This document shows, one piece after another, positions 1-6,536 of a stretch of DNA of 21,157 bases (the stretch's first letter is position 1; each line of letters begins with the position of its first letter). This DNA is from CAWKDG01 sp963848355 (GTDB lineage Bacteria > Actinomycetota > Acidimicrobiia > Acidimicrobiales > UBA8190). A model generated the notes under the pieces. That model did no database searches, had not been told where the DNA came from, and saw nothing but the letters and a program-made list of their open reading frames with translations. The position numbers and the translations under genes were made by a program. The stretch spans positions 1 to 21,157 of the forward strand of contig CAWKDG010000013.1 in the NCBI GenBank assembly GCA_963848355.1. The letters are read 5' to 3'.

Positions 1-276
1 TGCGGACGCTGAAGGCCTTCAGGGCCCGGCCCCGGGTGGCGGCCACGCCGGCCGTCACGAAGGCCACGGGGTCGGCCCATGGTGAGGCCCGCCGATGGCG
101 GTGGCGTGTCGGGGACCCGGCGAGGACGGCGTCGGCGACGAGCAGCATGCCGCCGGGCCGGCACACCGTCTGCTTGGAGTCGATGAACCACTTCGATCGC
201 TGCCCCGACTTCAACACGAAGTCGCCGGTCGCACCGAGTGCTCGAGCAGGTGCCGGCGCAGCGCCTCGAGCGTCAC
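1..276 (-). CDS. pyrE: Orotate phosphoribosyltransferase, 5' part (runs off the left edge, frameshifted)
   Basis: PyrE transfers orotate onto PRPP to make OMP in pyrimidine synthesis. Read on the minus strand, the segment starts VTLEALRRHLLEHSVR. After a frame change it gives GDFVLKSGQRSKWFIDSKQ and then PGGMLLVADAVLAG, the N-terminal half typical of actinobacterial PyrE. After another change it reads ADPVAFVTAGVAATRGRALK, the core region leading towards the PRPP site, which lies beyond the edge. The GTG start at 276-274 overlaps a TGA at 275-273 that closes the purM frame, suggesting translational coupling. At least two indels, near 220 and 110, are needed to join the pieces. The identification is good. 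Whether the breaks are real is unknown, but the same problem affects the neighbouring essential genes. Confidence 0.75.
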
Positions 277-1355
277 GGCTCGGGCCTCCGACGTCCGACC
301 TGTGGACCGTCCCGGTCCCGTCGACGACGTCCCCGCTCACCACCGCCGGGGACCCGGCGCGCACCCAGGGCGCTCGACAGTGGCGGTCGGCCGCGGCGCG
401 TCGACCACGAGGACCATGCCGATGCCCGAGGTTGAACACGCTCGCCATCTCGGCCTCGTCGACGTCGCCGAGGCGGCGGATCTCCCCGAAGATCCGCGGC
501 TCGTCCCACGCGCCCCGGTCGACCACGGCGTCGAGCCGGCGGGAGGACACGTGCCGAGGTTGCCGGGGATGCCCGCCCCCGGTGACGTGGGCGATGGCGT
601 GCACGTCGACCGGCGCCGAGCGACGCGCGCGGCACGGCCGGGGCGTAGACGACCGACGGCCGCAGCAGCTCGTCGGCCAGAGCTGTGGTCGGCGCCGTCC
701 CAGGCCGGGTCGTCGAGGCCGAGCCCGGCCCGCTCGAGCAGCACGTGGCGCGCCAGGGTGTAGCCGTTGCACCGCAGCCCCGGGGACAGCAGTCCCACGA
801 GGGCGTCACCGACCTCGACACGGCCCGCGCCCAGCATGGCGTCGCGCTCCACCACGCCGACGGTGAACCCGGCCAGGTCGAACTCGCCGGGGGGCAGCGC
901 GCCGGGGTGCTCGGCCATCTCGCCGCCGAGCAGGGCGCAGCCCGCCTGCGCGGCAGCCGTCGGCCACGCCGGCCACGAGCTGCTCCATCTGGTCGGGGTC
1001 GATCTTGCCCGTCGTGATGTAGTCGAGGAGGAACAGGGGCTCGGCCCCCACGCACACGATGTCGTCGACGCACATGGCCACGAGGTCGATGCCGATGGTG
1101 TCGTAGCGGCCGGCGGCGGCGGCGACGTAGCGACTTGGTCCCCACCCCGTCGGTGGAGGACACGAGCACGGGCTGGCGGTAGCGGGCGGGGTCGAAGGCG
1201 AAGCTCCCCCCGAACCCGCCGATGCCGCCGAGCACCTCGGGCCGGGCGGTGGAGGCGACCAGGTCGCGGATGCGGGCCACGGCGGCGTCCCCCGCCGCGA
1301 TGTCGACGCCGGCGCCGGCGTAGGTGGCGCCTCGGCGCGGGCTCGCCGCGCCCAC
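273..1355 (-). CDS. purM: Phosphoribosylformylglycinamidine cyclo-ligase (AIR synthetase), frameshifted
   Basis: PurM closes FGAM to AIR with ATP in purine synthesis. The minus strand starts with GTG at 1355, one base after the purF stop. It reads YAGAGVDIAAGDAAVARI, then GGIGGFGGSFAFDPARY and LVSSTDGVGTK, the glycine-rich N-terminus and the ATP-binding DGVGTK motif. It continues in a second frame with RYDTIGIDLVAMCVDDIV and LLDYITTGKIDPDQMEQL, and in a third with GEFDLAGFTVGVVERD and LRCNGYTLARHVLLERAG. The C-terminal pieces FNLGIGMVLVV and GDVVDGTGTVHRSDVGG lie in other frames. About five or six indels, near 1130, 940, 680, 550 and 360, break the gene. The total length of about 360 codons fits the family. 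The order purF-purM-pyrE suggests one operon. The family call is secure, but an intact product cannot be shown from this sequence. Confidence 0.85.
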   Translation of the reverse strand: MGAASPRRGATYAGAGVDIAAGDAAVARIRDLVASTARPEVLGGIGGFGGSFAFDPARYRQPVLVSSTDGVGTKSLRRRRRRPLRHHRHRPRGHVRRRHRVRGGRAPVPPRLHHDGQDRPRPDGAARGRRGRRLPRRRAAPCSAARWPSTPARCPPASSTWPGSPSAWWSATPCWARAVSRSVTPSWDCCPRGCGATATPWRATCCSSGPGSASTTRPGTAPTTALADELLRPSVVYAPAVPRASLGAGRRARHRPRHRGRASPATSARVLPPARRRGRPGRVGRAADLRGDPPPRRRRRGRDGERVQPRASAWSSWSTRRGRPPLSSALGARRVPGGGERGRRRRDRDGPQVGRRRPEP

Positions 1356-1356
1356 G

Positions 1357-2888
1357 TCAGGACGGGGCCCGCGTGGCGGCGGCCGGCCGGGCGTCCGTGC
1401 CCGCCGCAGCGAGTCGCACGGGGACCGGCACCGGGTAGTCGCCGGTGAGACAGGCGGTGCAGAAGCCCGCCGCCGGGGCGTCGATGGCGGCCACGAGGTT
1501 GTCGAGCGACAGGTACTCGAGCGAGTCGACGTTCAGGTACTCGGCGATCTCGGCGACGGTGTGCTGCGGCCGCGGCCAGCTGGTCGCGGTCGGGGATGTC
1601 GATGCCGTAGAAGCACGGCCACGCCAGCGGCGGCGACGAGATGCGCAGGTGCACCTCGAGCGCGCCCGGCCTCGCGCAGCATGCGCACCACGGCGCGCTG
1701 GGTGGTGCCGCGCACGATGGAGTCGTCGACGACGATGATGCGCTTGCCCGACGATGTTCTCGCGCAGCGGGTTGAGCTTGCGCCGGACCCCGGCGTCACG
1801 CGCGTCGACTGGCCCGGCGTGATGAACGTGCGGCCGATGTAGCGGTTCTTCACGAGGCGCCTGGCCGTGGGGGATGCCGCTGGCGCGGGCGTACCCCTCG
1901 GCGGCGGGCACGCCGGACTCGGGCACGCCCATGACGAGGTCGGCGTCGACCGGCGCCTGGGCGGCGAGCAGCTCGCCCATGCGCCGCCGGGCGCTGTGCA
2001 CCTCGCGCCCGTAGAGGCGGCTGTCGGGCCGGGCGAAGTACACGAACTCGAAGATGCACAGGTGGGGGTCGATGCGCTCGGCCGCGAAGAGCTGCTCGGA
2101 CCGCACGCCCTTGGAGTCGACCACCACCATCTCGCCGGGCTCGATCTCGCGCACGAAGGTGGCCCCGACGATGTCGAGGGCGGGGGTCTCGGACCCGAGC
2201 ACCCAGCCCTCGGGGGCCTCGGCGGGACCGAGCCGGCCCAGGCACAGCGGCCGCAGGCCGGCCGGGTCGCGCACGCCCACCAGGTGGGTGGCGTCGACGA
2301 GGACGAAGGAGAAGGCCCCTTCGAGCAGGGGCAGGACCTGGCGCAGGGCGTCCTCGAGCGCGTCGTCGGGGGCGTCGAGCCCCGCACCGACGCCGGCGGC
2401 GACGTCGAGGTCCCCGTCGCCGTCGGGTGCCGGCGGCGATCGCCGTCCCACGGCGGCGGCGGCCGGGAACGCAGGGCCAAGAGCTCGGCCACGAGATCGC
2501 TGTCGGACGCGACCACGCCGGGGAACATGCCGGCCTGCTCGGCCAGGGCGGCGGTGTTGGTGAGGTTGCCGTTGTGGCCGAGGGCGAACCCGGCCCGCCC
2601 CACGGCCCGGAACACGGGCTGGGCGTTGCGCCATTCCGAGGCGCCGGTGGTCGAGTAGCGGGTGTGGCCGATGGCGAGGGCGCCGGGCAGGCACGAGATG
2701 GTGCGCTCGTCGAAGACGGTGGTGACGAGGCCCATGTCCTTCACGACGGTGATGGTCTCGCCGTCGCTCACCGCCATGCCGGCCGACTCCTGGCCCCGGT
2801 GCTGCAGGGCGAACATGCCGTCGAAGGTGAGCTGGGCGACGGCCTTGCCCGGCGCGTACACGCCGAAGACACCGCAGGCTTCTTTCAC
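1357..2888 (-). CDS. purF: Amidophosphoribosyltransferase, Fe-S type, frameshifted
   Basis: PurF commits PRPP to purine synthesis by taking ammonia from glutamine. The GTG start at 2888 has GAGGG just upstream. The protein begins MKEACGVFGVYAPGK, so the nucleophilic Cys of the class II glutaminase is residue 5 behind a very short leader. LQHRGQESAGMAV, GHTRYSTTG and LGHNGNLTN are the usual glutaminase motifs. The C-terminal half has the PRPP loop IIVVDDSIVRGTT. Cysteines in LCIFEFVYFARPDS, WPCFYGIDI and FCTACLTGDYP match the four ligands of the [4Fe-4S] form known from Bacillus PurF. At least six frame changes, near 2460, 1870, 1785, 1745, 1665 and 1570, interrupt it. Summed, the pieces cover the family's full length of about 500 residues. 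It heads the purF-purM-pyrE run and is divergent from the PHP gene. Confidence 0.9.
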
Positions 2889-3053
2889 TGGGCCCTCATC
2901 GCGTTGCCCTCACTGCGCCGGACGTTCAGGGGGCTCCCGTTCCCCCGGCGCATCCTCTCGCCGCGTTGACGAGCCTACCTTCCCACGTCGGCGCACGGTG
3001 CTCCGCGTCGGTCAGGGCGGTCCCGGCAGGCCGGGTCACGCCCGGGCCCCGGG

Positions 3054-3059
3054 TAGCCT
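3054..3059 (+). promoter_or_regulatory. -10-like box TAGCCT for a leaderless PHP-gene transcript
   Basis: TAGCCT (TAnnnT) ends five bases before the GTG at 3065 and no Shine-Dalgarno sequence is present, so the mRNA probably starts at or next to the start codon. No convincing -35 is visible. The 176-base gap 2889-3064 must hold the divergent promoters of purF and this gene. Confidence 0.45.
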
Positions 3060-3064
3060 CCGGC

Positions 3065-3933
3065 GTGATCGACCTGCACACCCACTCCAGGGTGTCCGAC
3101 GGCTCGGAGTCGCCCCGCCGGGTGGTCGAGCTGGCGGCCGAGGCGGGCTGCTCGGCGGTGGCGCTCACCGACCACGACAGCCTGGCCGGGCTGCCCGAGG
3201 CGGCCGAGGCGGCCCGCGAGCTCGGGGTGCGGCTCGTGCCGGGGTGCGAGGTGTCGTGCCGCAAGCCGGCCCCGCCGGCGGGCGCGCCCCGCATCGAGGG
3301 GTCGGTGCACGTGCTCGTGTACTTCGTGGAGCCCGGGCGCGGGCCCCTGCAGGACGAGCTCGTGAAGCTCCGGGGCGACCGGGCGGTGCGCAACCGGGAG
3401 CTGGCCGTCCGTCTCGGAGAGCTGGGGACGGGGGTGACCTACGAGGACGTCCTGGCCGAGGCGGGCGACGAGGGGGGCATGGGCCGGCCCCACTTCGCCC
3501 GGGCCCTGGTGAAGGCGGGCGCGGCCGAGGACATCGACGACGCCTTCGACCGCTACCTGGCCGACGGCCGCCCCGGGTACGTGCCCAAGGCGCGGCTCGA
3601 CCCCCCCGACGTGGCCCGCCTGGCCCACGCGTCGGGTGGCGTGGCCGTCCTGGCCCATCCCCTCTCGACCGGGCTCAACCCGCAGCACCTCGAGCGGCTG
3701 GTGGCGCAGCTGGCCGAGGGAGGGCTCGACGGGATCGAGGCCATCTACTCCTCCTACAACCCCGACCAGCGCTCGGTGCTGCGCCGGATGGCGAGCCCGG
3801 ACCGGGCGTCGTGGCCACGGGCGGATCGGACTTCCATGGCTCGTTCAAGCCCGGCCTGCACATGGGGACCGGGCGCGGCGATCTGCGTGTCCCCGAGGAT
3901 CTCCTGGACGCGTTGGAGGCGCGTCGAGGCTAA
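3065..3933 (+). CDS. PHP-domain metal-dependent phosphoesterase (TrpH/YciV type), one frameshift
   Basis: This is a PHP hydrolase of the family that includes E. coli YciV/RNase AM and 3',5'-nucleoside bisphosphatases. It starts with GTG as VIDLHTHSRVSDG, giving the HxH metal ligands. LTDHDSLAGL, PGCEVSC, GRPHFARALVKAG and VAVLAHPLSTG supply further ligand motifs in family order. Near 3800 the frame changes by one base. The next frame gives VVATGGSDFHGSFKPG, the final SDFH metal motif, and ends in LLDALEARRG at the TAA 3931-3933. Joined, the product is about 289 residues, normal for the family. Without the correction the first frame would run to 4042 and lose the last metal site. The nucleotide or oligonucleotide substrate is inferred from family only. 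A strong hairpin follows the gene. Confidence 0.85.
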
Positions 3934-3968
3934 ACCGTCGACCCAAGTCCCCGCCGTCAGGAGAAATA

Positions 3969-3988
3969 CCGCTGGCGTGGGCCAGCGG
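3969..3988 (+). terminator. Hairpin terminator after the PHP gene
   Basis: CCGCTGGC-GTGG-GCCAGCGG is a perfect 8-bp GC-rich stem with a 4-base loop, 36 bases after the PHP stop. No U-tract follows, as is common in high-GC bacteria. Confidence 0.55.
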
Positions 3989-4016
3989 CTTGCAGCCAGA
4001 CCGTCGCATATGGCGC

Positions 4017-4071
4017 TTGTCAGGAGATCCCTGACTTTGTAAGGTAGCTCCTGACAACAGGATGCGTCAGG
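4017..4071 (+). promoter_or_regulatory. Promoter with overlapping operator repeats upstream of the ClpX-zinc-finger gene
   Basis: A -35 TTGTCA (4017-4022) and -10 TAAGGT (4040-4045) are separated by 17 bases. GTCAGG-AGATC-CCTGAC (4019-4035) is an inverted repeat lying over the -35 and spacer. A larger perfect 10-bp inverted repeat pairs TTGTCAGGAG (4017-4026) with CTCCTGACAA (4048-4057). More half-sites are GTCAGG at 3956-3961 and 4066-4071. A repressor bound here would block polymerase. The same GTCARG-N5-CYTGAC layout covers the promoter of the Clp_N gene at 15710-15757. Which protein binds is inferred, not shown. Confidence 0.6.
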
Positions 4072-4085
4072 GCAGGAGGAGGCGA

Positions 4086-4451
4086 ATGGCCGTCACCGAG
4101 AAGCGGTTCACCGCCTTCTGTTCGTTCTGTCTGAAACCGAACGACGAAGTTGCGAAGTTGGTCGCAGGTCCGGGGGTTTACATCTGCAACGAATGCGTCG
4201 AGCTGTGTCGCCAGATCATCGGCAGCCCACCCTCTTTGCCGCCAGGGCTGAGATCGTGGGACGAAGACCTTGACCTCGATGGAGTACTTGCGAGCCTGCC
4301 TCGGATGGCGGCTGCAGGGACCCAGGCCGAAAGCAATCTCTCCCGCTTCGTAAAGAGGGCGAGAGTACTTGGCGCTACGTGGGCAGCCATTGGAACCTCC
4401 CTGGGGATGACTCGTCAGTCGGCGTGGGAGCGATTCTCTGGCGAGGAATAG
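4086..4451 (+). CDS. ClpX-type C4 zinc-finger protein with C-terminal HTH-like segment
   Basis: A 121-residue protein starting at ATG 4086 behind a strong AGGAGG; an upstream in-frame start at 4062 has no such site. Residues 11-41 form the zinc-binding domain of ClpX: Cys12, Cys15, Cys34 and Cys37 in CxxC-x18-CxxC, with LVAGPGVYICNECVELC almost as in ClpX itself. In ClpX this domain dimerises and binds adaptors and substrates. There is no AAA+ ATPase domain. Residues 88-118 (FVKRARVLGATWAAIGTSLG, then MTRQSAWERF) look like a helix-turn-helix. They align with residues 48-78 of the Clp_N protein at 14923-15708 (F-V..A-R..G..W..I-G..L-G...Q.A). Short proteins with this pair of domains occur in actinobacteria, but I know of no assigned function. 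A regulator or adaptor linked to Clp proteolysis is an inference. Confidence 0.85.
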   Translation: MAVTEKRFTAFCSFCLKPNDEVAKLVAGPGVYICNECVELCRQIIGSPPSLPPGLRSWDEDLDLDGVLASLPRMAAAGTQAESNLSRFVKRARVLGATWAAIGTSLGMTRQSAWERFSGEE

Positions 4452-4471
4452 CGGCCGGGCGGCCGCTATTC
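4446..4471. terminator. Bidirectional hairpin between convergent genes
   Basis: GAATAGCGGCC-GGGC-GGCCGCTATTC is a perfect 11-bp stem with a 4-base loop. It overlaps the TAG stop of the zinc-finger gene (4449-4451) and faces the end of the convergent metF-like gene. The stem is nearly symmetric on both strands, so it could serve both genes. Confidence 0.7.
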
Positions 4472-4583
4472 GTCGGTCTAGAGACATTTACGAACGCTGG
4501 CGTGGGCCGGCGGAATCTTGCCCGACCGAGAACGGCAGCGAAGCGAGCTTGGGAGGTCGCGGATGGTGCCTCTTGCCGGCTCT

Positions 4584-5360
4584 TTAGATGCGGAGCTCCA
4601 ACCGCGCTGCCATCTCGCGGTATCGAGAAACGGGAATCAGGTGCACACCGTCGAATGCGCCTGAATCGCGAATCGCAGTGATCAAGTCGCAGGCAATCTC
4701 GACGCCGGCCATGCGGTCTCGGTCGATGCGGTCGATGACGGAGGCAGGCACGGCGAGTTGTGCGATCTCCGCCGACAATCTCCTGGCCATTGGGGCGCTG
4801 GCGATCACCATCACTCCGGCATAGACCGGGCCGTCGAATCGAACCGAGGCGCGCCACTCCAAGAGGTCGTCAATGGAGAATGTCACCTGGGTCAGCAGAA
4901 AGTCGGCGTCCGCCTTCCATGCGGGCAGGCGTTTGAGTCCCGAGGCCACGCCAAGCCGGATCGAGCCCGCCGCAGCCTCACGATCCTGGGAGAATCGTCG
5001 TGCCTCGGCCAACATCGACCGAACACTGAGATCATCCGATCGAGCACCGGTCTCGGGGCGGTCCCCGTACACGAAGAGGAACTCGCTGACTCCATAGGCA
5101 GCTGCCGTGAGCAGGTCTCTGCGAAACCCCAAGACGTTTCGGTCACGGGCATTGAGACAGGCGATGGACCGACCTCCCATGAGAGCCACCTCGTGTGCGA
5201 CGGCGATGCTCGACACCGTCGCCCGACCTATGTGGTTGTCCGGGATCAAATAGGCGGAAGCAATCCGGCTCATCACCCCGATCTGGTGGCGCACATGCAT
5301 GAGGTCTGGACGGGTAGCCGGCTCAATCTCGCATATCAGCTCGAAGTTGGGTGCCGCCAT
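4584..5360 (-). CDS. Methylenetetrahydrofolate reductase-like protein
   Basis: This is a 258-residue TIM-barrel protein of the MetF family, which reduces 5,10-methylene-THF to 5-methyl-THF with FAD. It begins MAAPNFELICEIEPATRPDL, like the N-terminal FEF.PP strand of MetF. Family-like blocks follow: SYLIPDN-type strand, SEFLFVYGDRPETG, ADFLLTQVTFSIDDL and, near the end, DGVHLIPVSRYREMA, matching GvHfyt of MetF. It is shorter than E. coli MetF (about 296 residues) and closer to the reduced actinobacterial or archaeal homologues, so the exact substrate is uncertain. The frame is open upstream to 5855, but that extension has no family similarity and overlaps the lipoprotein gene. The ATG at 5360 is chosen because TATTGT (5374-5369) lies eight bases before it, fitting a leaderless message. 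Convergent with the zinc-finger gene. Confidence 0.75.
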   Translation of the reverse strand: MAAPNFELICEIEPATRPDLMHVRHQIGVMSRIASAYLIPDNHIGRATVSSIAVAHEVALMGGRSIACLNARDRNVLGFRRDLLTAAAYGVSEFLFVYGDRPETGARSDDLSVRSMLAEARRFSQDREAAAGSIRLGVASGLKRLPAWKADADFLLTQVTFSIDDLLEWRASVRFDGPVYAGVMVIASAPMARRLSAEIAQLAVPASVIDRIDRDRMAGVEIACDLITAIRDSGAFDGVHLIPVSRYREMAARLELRI

Positions 5361-5535
5361 GGAGGGACACAATACGAGGCAGCCCAAAGAATCCGAGTCG
5401 TGTCCGGCATATCCGCTTGCCAGGAGCCAACCGGCGGCAAACTCGGAATTCGGGCATATGACCCTCGTTCTCGCGACATTCCCGCACGCTGCCCTGCGCC
5501 TCCGACACCGACCCCGAGCGAGCACGCCCGCCGTC

Positions 5536-5865
5536 CTACCGGCAGCGCCCCCCACTGTCGACCTGCCAAGTCTTGTCCGGGCCCTCGACCGCACGAACCT
5601 GATAGCCGTCTGATCGTAGGGATGCCTCGCCGCTCCCCCTGCTGACTTCCTGCCAACCGCTCTTGGGAAGAGCGAACCCCGGTACTCGAGCATGCGCGGC
5701 AGCGTCCTCGGGAGTCGCTTGGCCACCTGTCCCCGAACGCAGATCCAGTTCGAAAGAACGACCTTGCCGACACGGTCCGAACGCATGCCTGGGACCAGCC
5801 GTTGGACACCCGGCCAGAATCGTCGACGCAACGACGATCGCCCAGGCGCCGGCAACCCGCCTCAT
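5536..5865 (-). CDS. Small predicted lipoprotein of unknown function
   Basis: A 109-residue protein with a typical lipoprotein signal: MRRVAGAWAIVVASTILAGC, giving lipobox LAGC with Cys20. It should be exported and lipid-anchored on the outer face of the membrane. The mature part contains SFELDLRSGTGGQ, an acidic/Ala-rich stretch (TPEDAAAHA) and a terminal GPDKTWQVDSGGRC. Similar C-termini occur in small uncharacterised actinobacterial lipoproteins. TAGCGT (5878-5873) lies seven bases before the ATG and no Shine-Dalgarno is seen, so a leaderless transcript is likely. The frame is intact, unlike many neighbours. Its gene is 175 bases upstream of the metF-like gene on the same strand; 5361-5535 holds no gene I can support. 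Confidence 0.65.
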   Translation of the reverse strand: MRRVAGAWAIVVASTILAGCPTAGPRHAFGPCRQGRSFELDLRSGTGGQATPEDAAAHARVPGFALPKSGWQEVSRGSGEASLRSDGYQVRAVEGPDKTWQVDSGGRCR

Positions 5866-5872
5866 GGCAGCG

Positions 5873-5878
5873 ACGCTA
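5873..5878 (-). promoter_or_regulatory. -10-like box TAGCGT for the lipoprotein gene
   Basis: TAGCGT on the minus strand ends seven bases before the ATG at 5865. No clear -35 is visible. The call rests on position and on the same arrangement at other starts in the window. Confidence 0.35.
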
Positions 5879-6070
5879 TCTGAGGATGACGTCGTCGCCA
5901 GCCACAGGCTCGTGCGGCTCTCAGGTTCGGCCTCTGGCCTTCAAGCCACATTCCCGGACACTGGCATGCGCCAACGAGATCCCCGTCGACGGCAGGCCGC
6001 GACTCCTGTCGCGTGTACTAGCAATGGGGGCGCTTTCGCGCAGTCACCCCCATGAAGGGACGGTAAACCC

Positions 6071-6318
6071 GTGTTTGTGACAGTCATCCACCGAATTCAC
6101 GACCCGGAAGGCTTTCAGGCCGCCGAGGCCAAGGCACTCGAAGCTGGGCTTCCTTCCCACGTTGCGTTGCCAATGCAGCTACCAACGATCACGGCATCTG
6201 GGAAGGCGAATCGGTCGATGCCGTGCGTGACGTCGTTGAAGGCGCGGTAGGTCCTTGGGCGAAAAACGAGTACTACGAGATGCACGTGGATGGTCTGACG
6301 CCGCAGCTCGCAAAGTAA
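6071..6318 (+). CDS. Small hypothetical protein (about 82 residues) with one missing base
   Basis: From GTG 6071, with GAAGGGA about ten bases upstream, the frame reads VFVTVIHRIHDPEGFQAAEA, then KALEAGLPSHVALPMQ. Restoring one G near 6178 (CAGCTACC to CAGGCTACC) continues it as ATNDHGIWEGESVDAVRDVV and VGPWAKNEYYEMHVDGLTPQLAK to TAA 6316-6318. Joined, this is 83 codons including the stop. The alternating strand/helix pattern suggests a small ferredoxin-like alpha/beta fold, as in SCO4226- or DUF4242-like proteins, but I cannot assign a family. Because it is short and broken, open-frame searches would miss it. The flanks 5866-6070 and 6319-6536 show no other gene. Confidence 0.6.
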
Positions 6319-6432
6319 CGGGCTGATCGCCCGGGCCTCGTTCCTGCGGCCCGGGGCTCTGGCGGGAGCACGGCGATCACCCGCGACGCGCCCACCATCA
6401 GATGTCGACCAATTGCGCCGCAGAACATTAGC

Positions 6433-6456
6433 GGGAGGGGGTCAGGCCCCCCTCCC
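6433..6456 (+). terminator. GC-rich hairpin, possible terminator
   Basis: GGGAGGGGG (6433-6441) pairs perfectly with CCCCCTCCC (6448-6456) across a 6-base loop. It lies about 115 bases after the small gene and 80 before the large orphan gene. No U-tract follows. It may end the small gene's transcript or insulate the next gene. Confidence 0.4.
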
Positions 6457-6536
6457 GGCCACCCCCCAACGCAGCCGTTGAGCGCCTGAGGTTGTCGGAC
6501 CGGCAAAGCCGGCCCTCGTGCGCTATCACGTCGGCC

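Noticed and set aside
1867..2658. A 263-codon plus-strand frame opposite purF.
   Set aside because: Low-complexity Gly/Ala/Arg composition and full overlap with clear PurF motifs on the minus strand mark it as a shadow frame.
5361..5855. N-terminal extension of the metF-like protein.
   Set aside because: No family similarity, Arg-rich composition, and overlap with the lipoprotein gene, which has a clean signal peptide.
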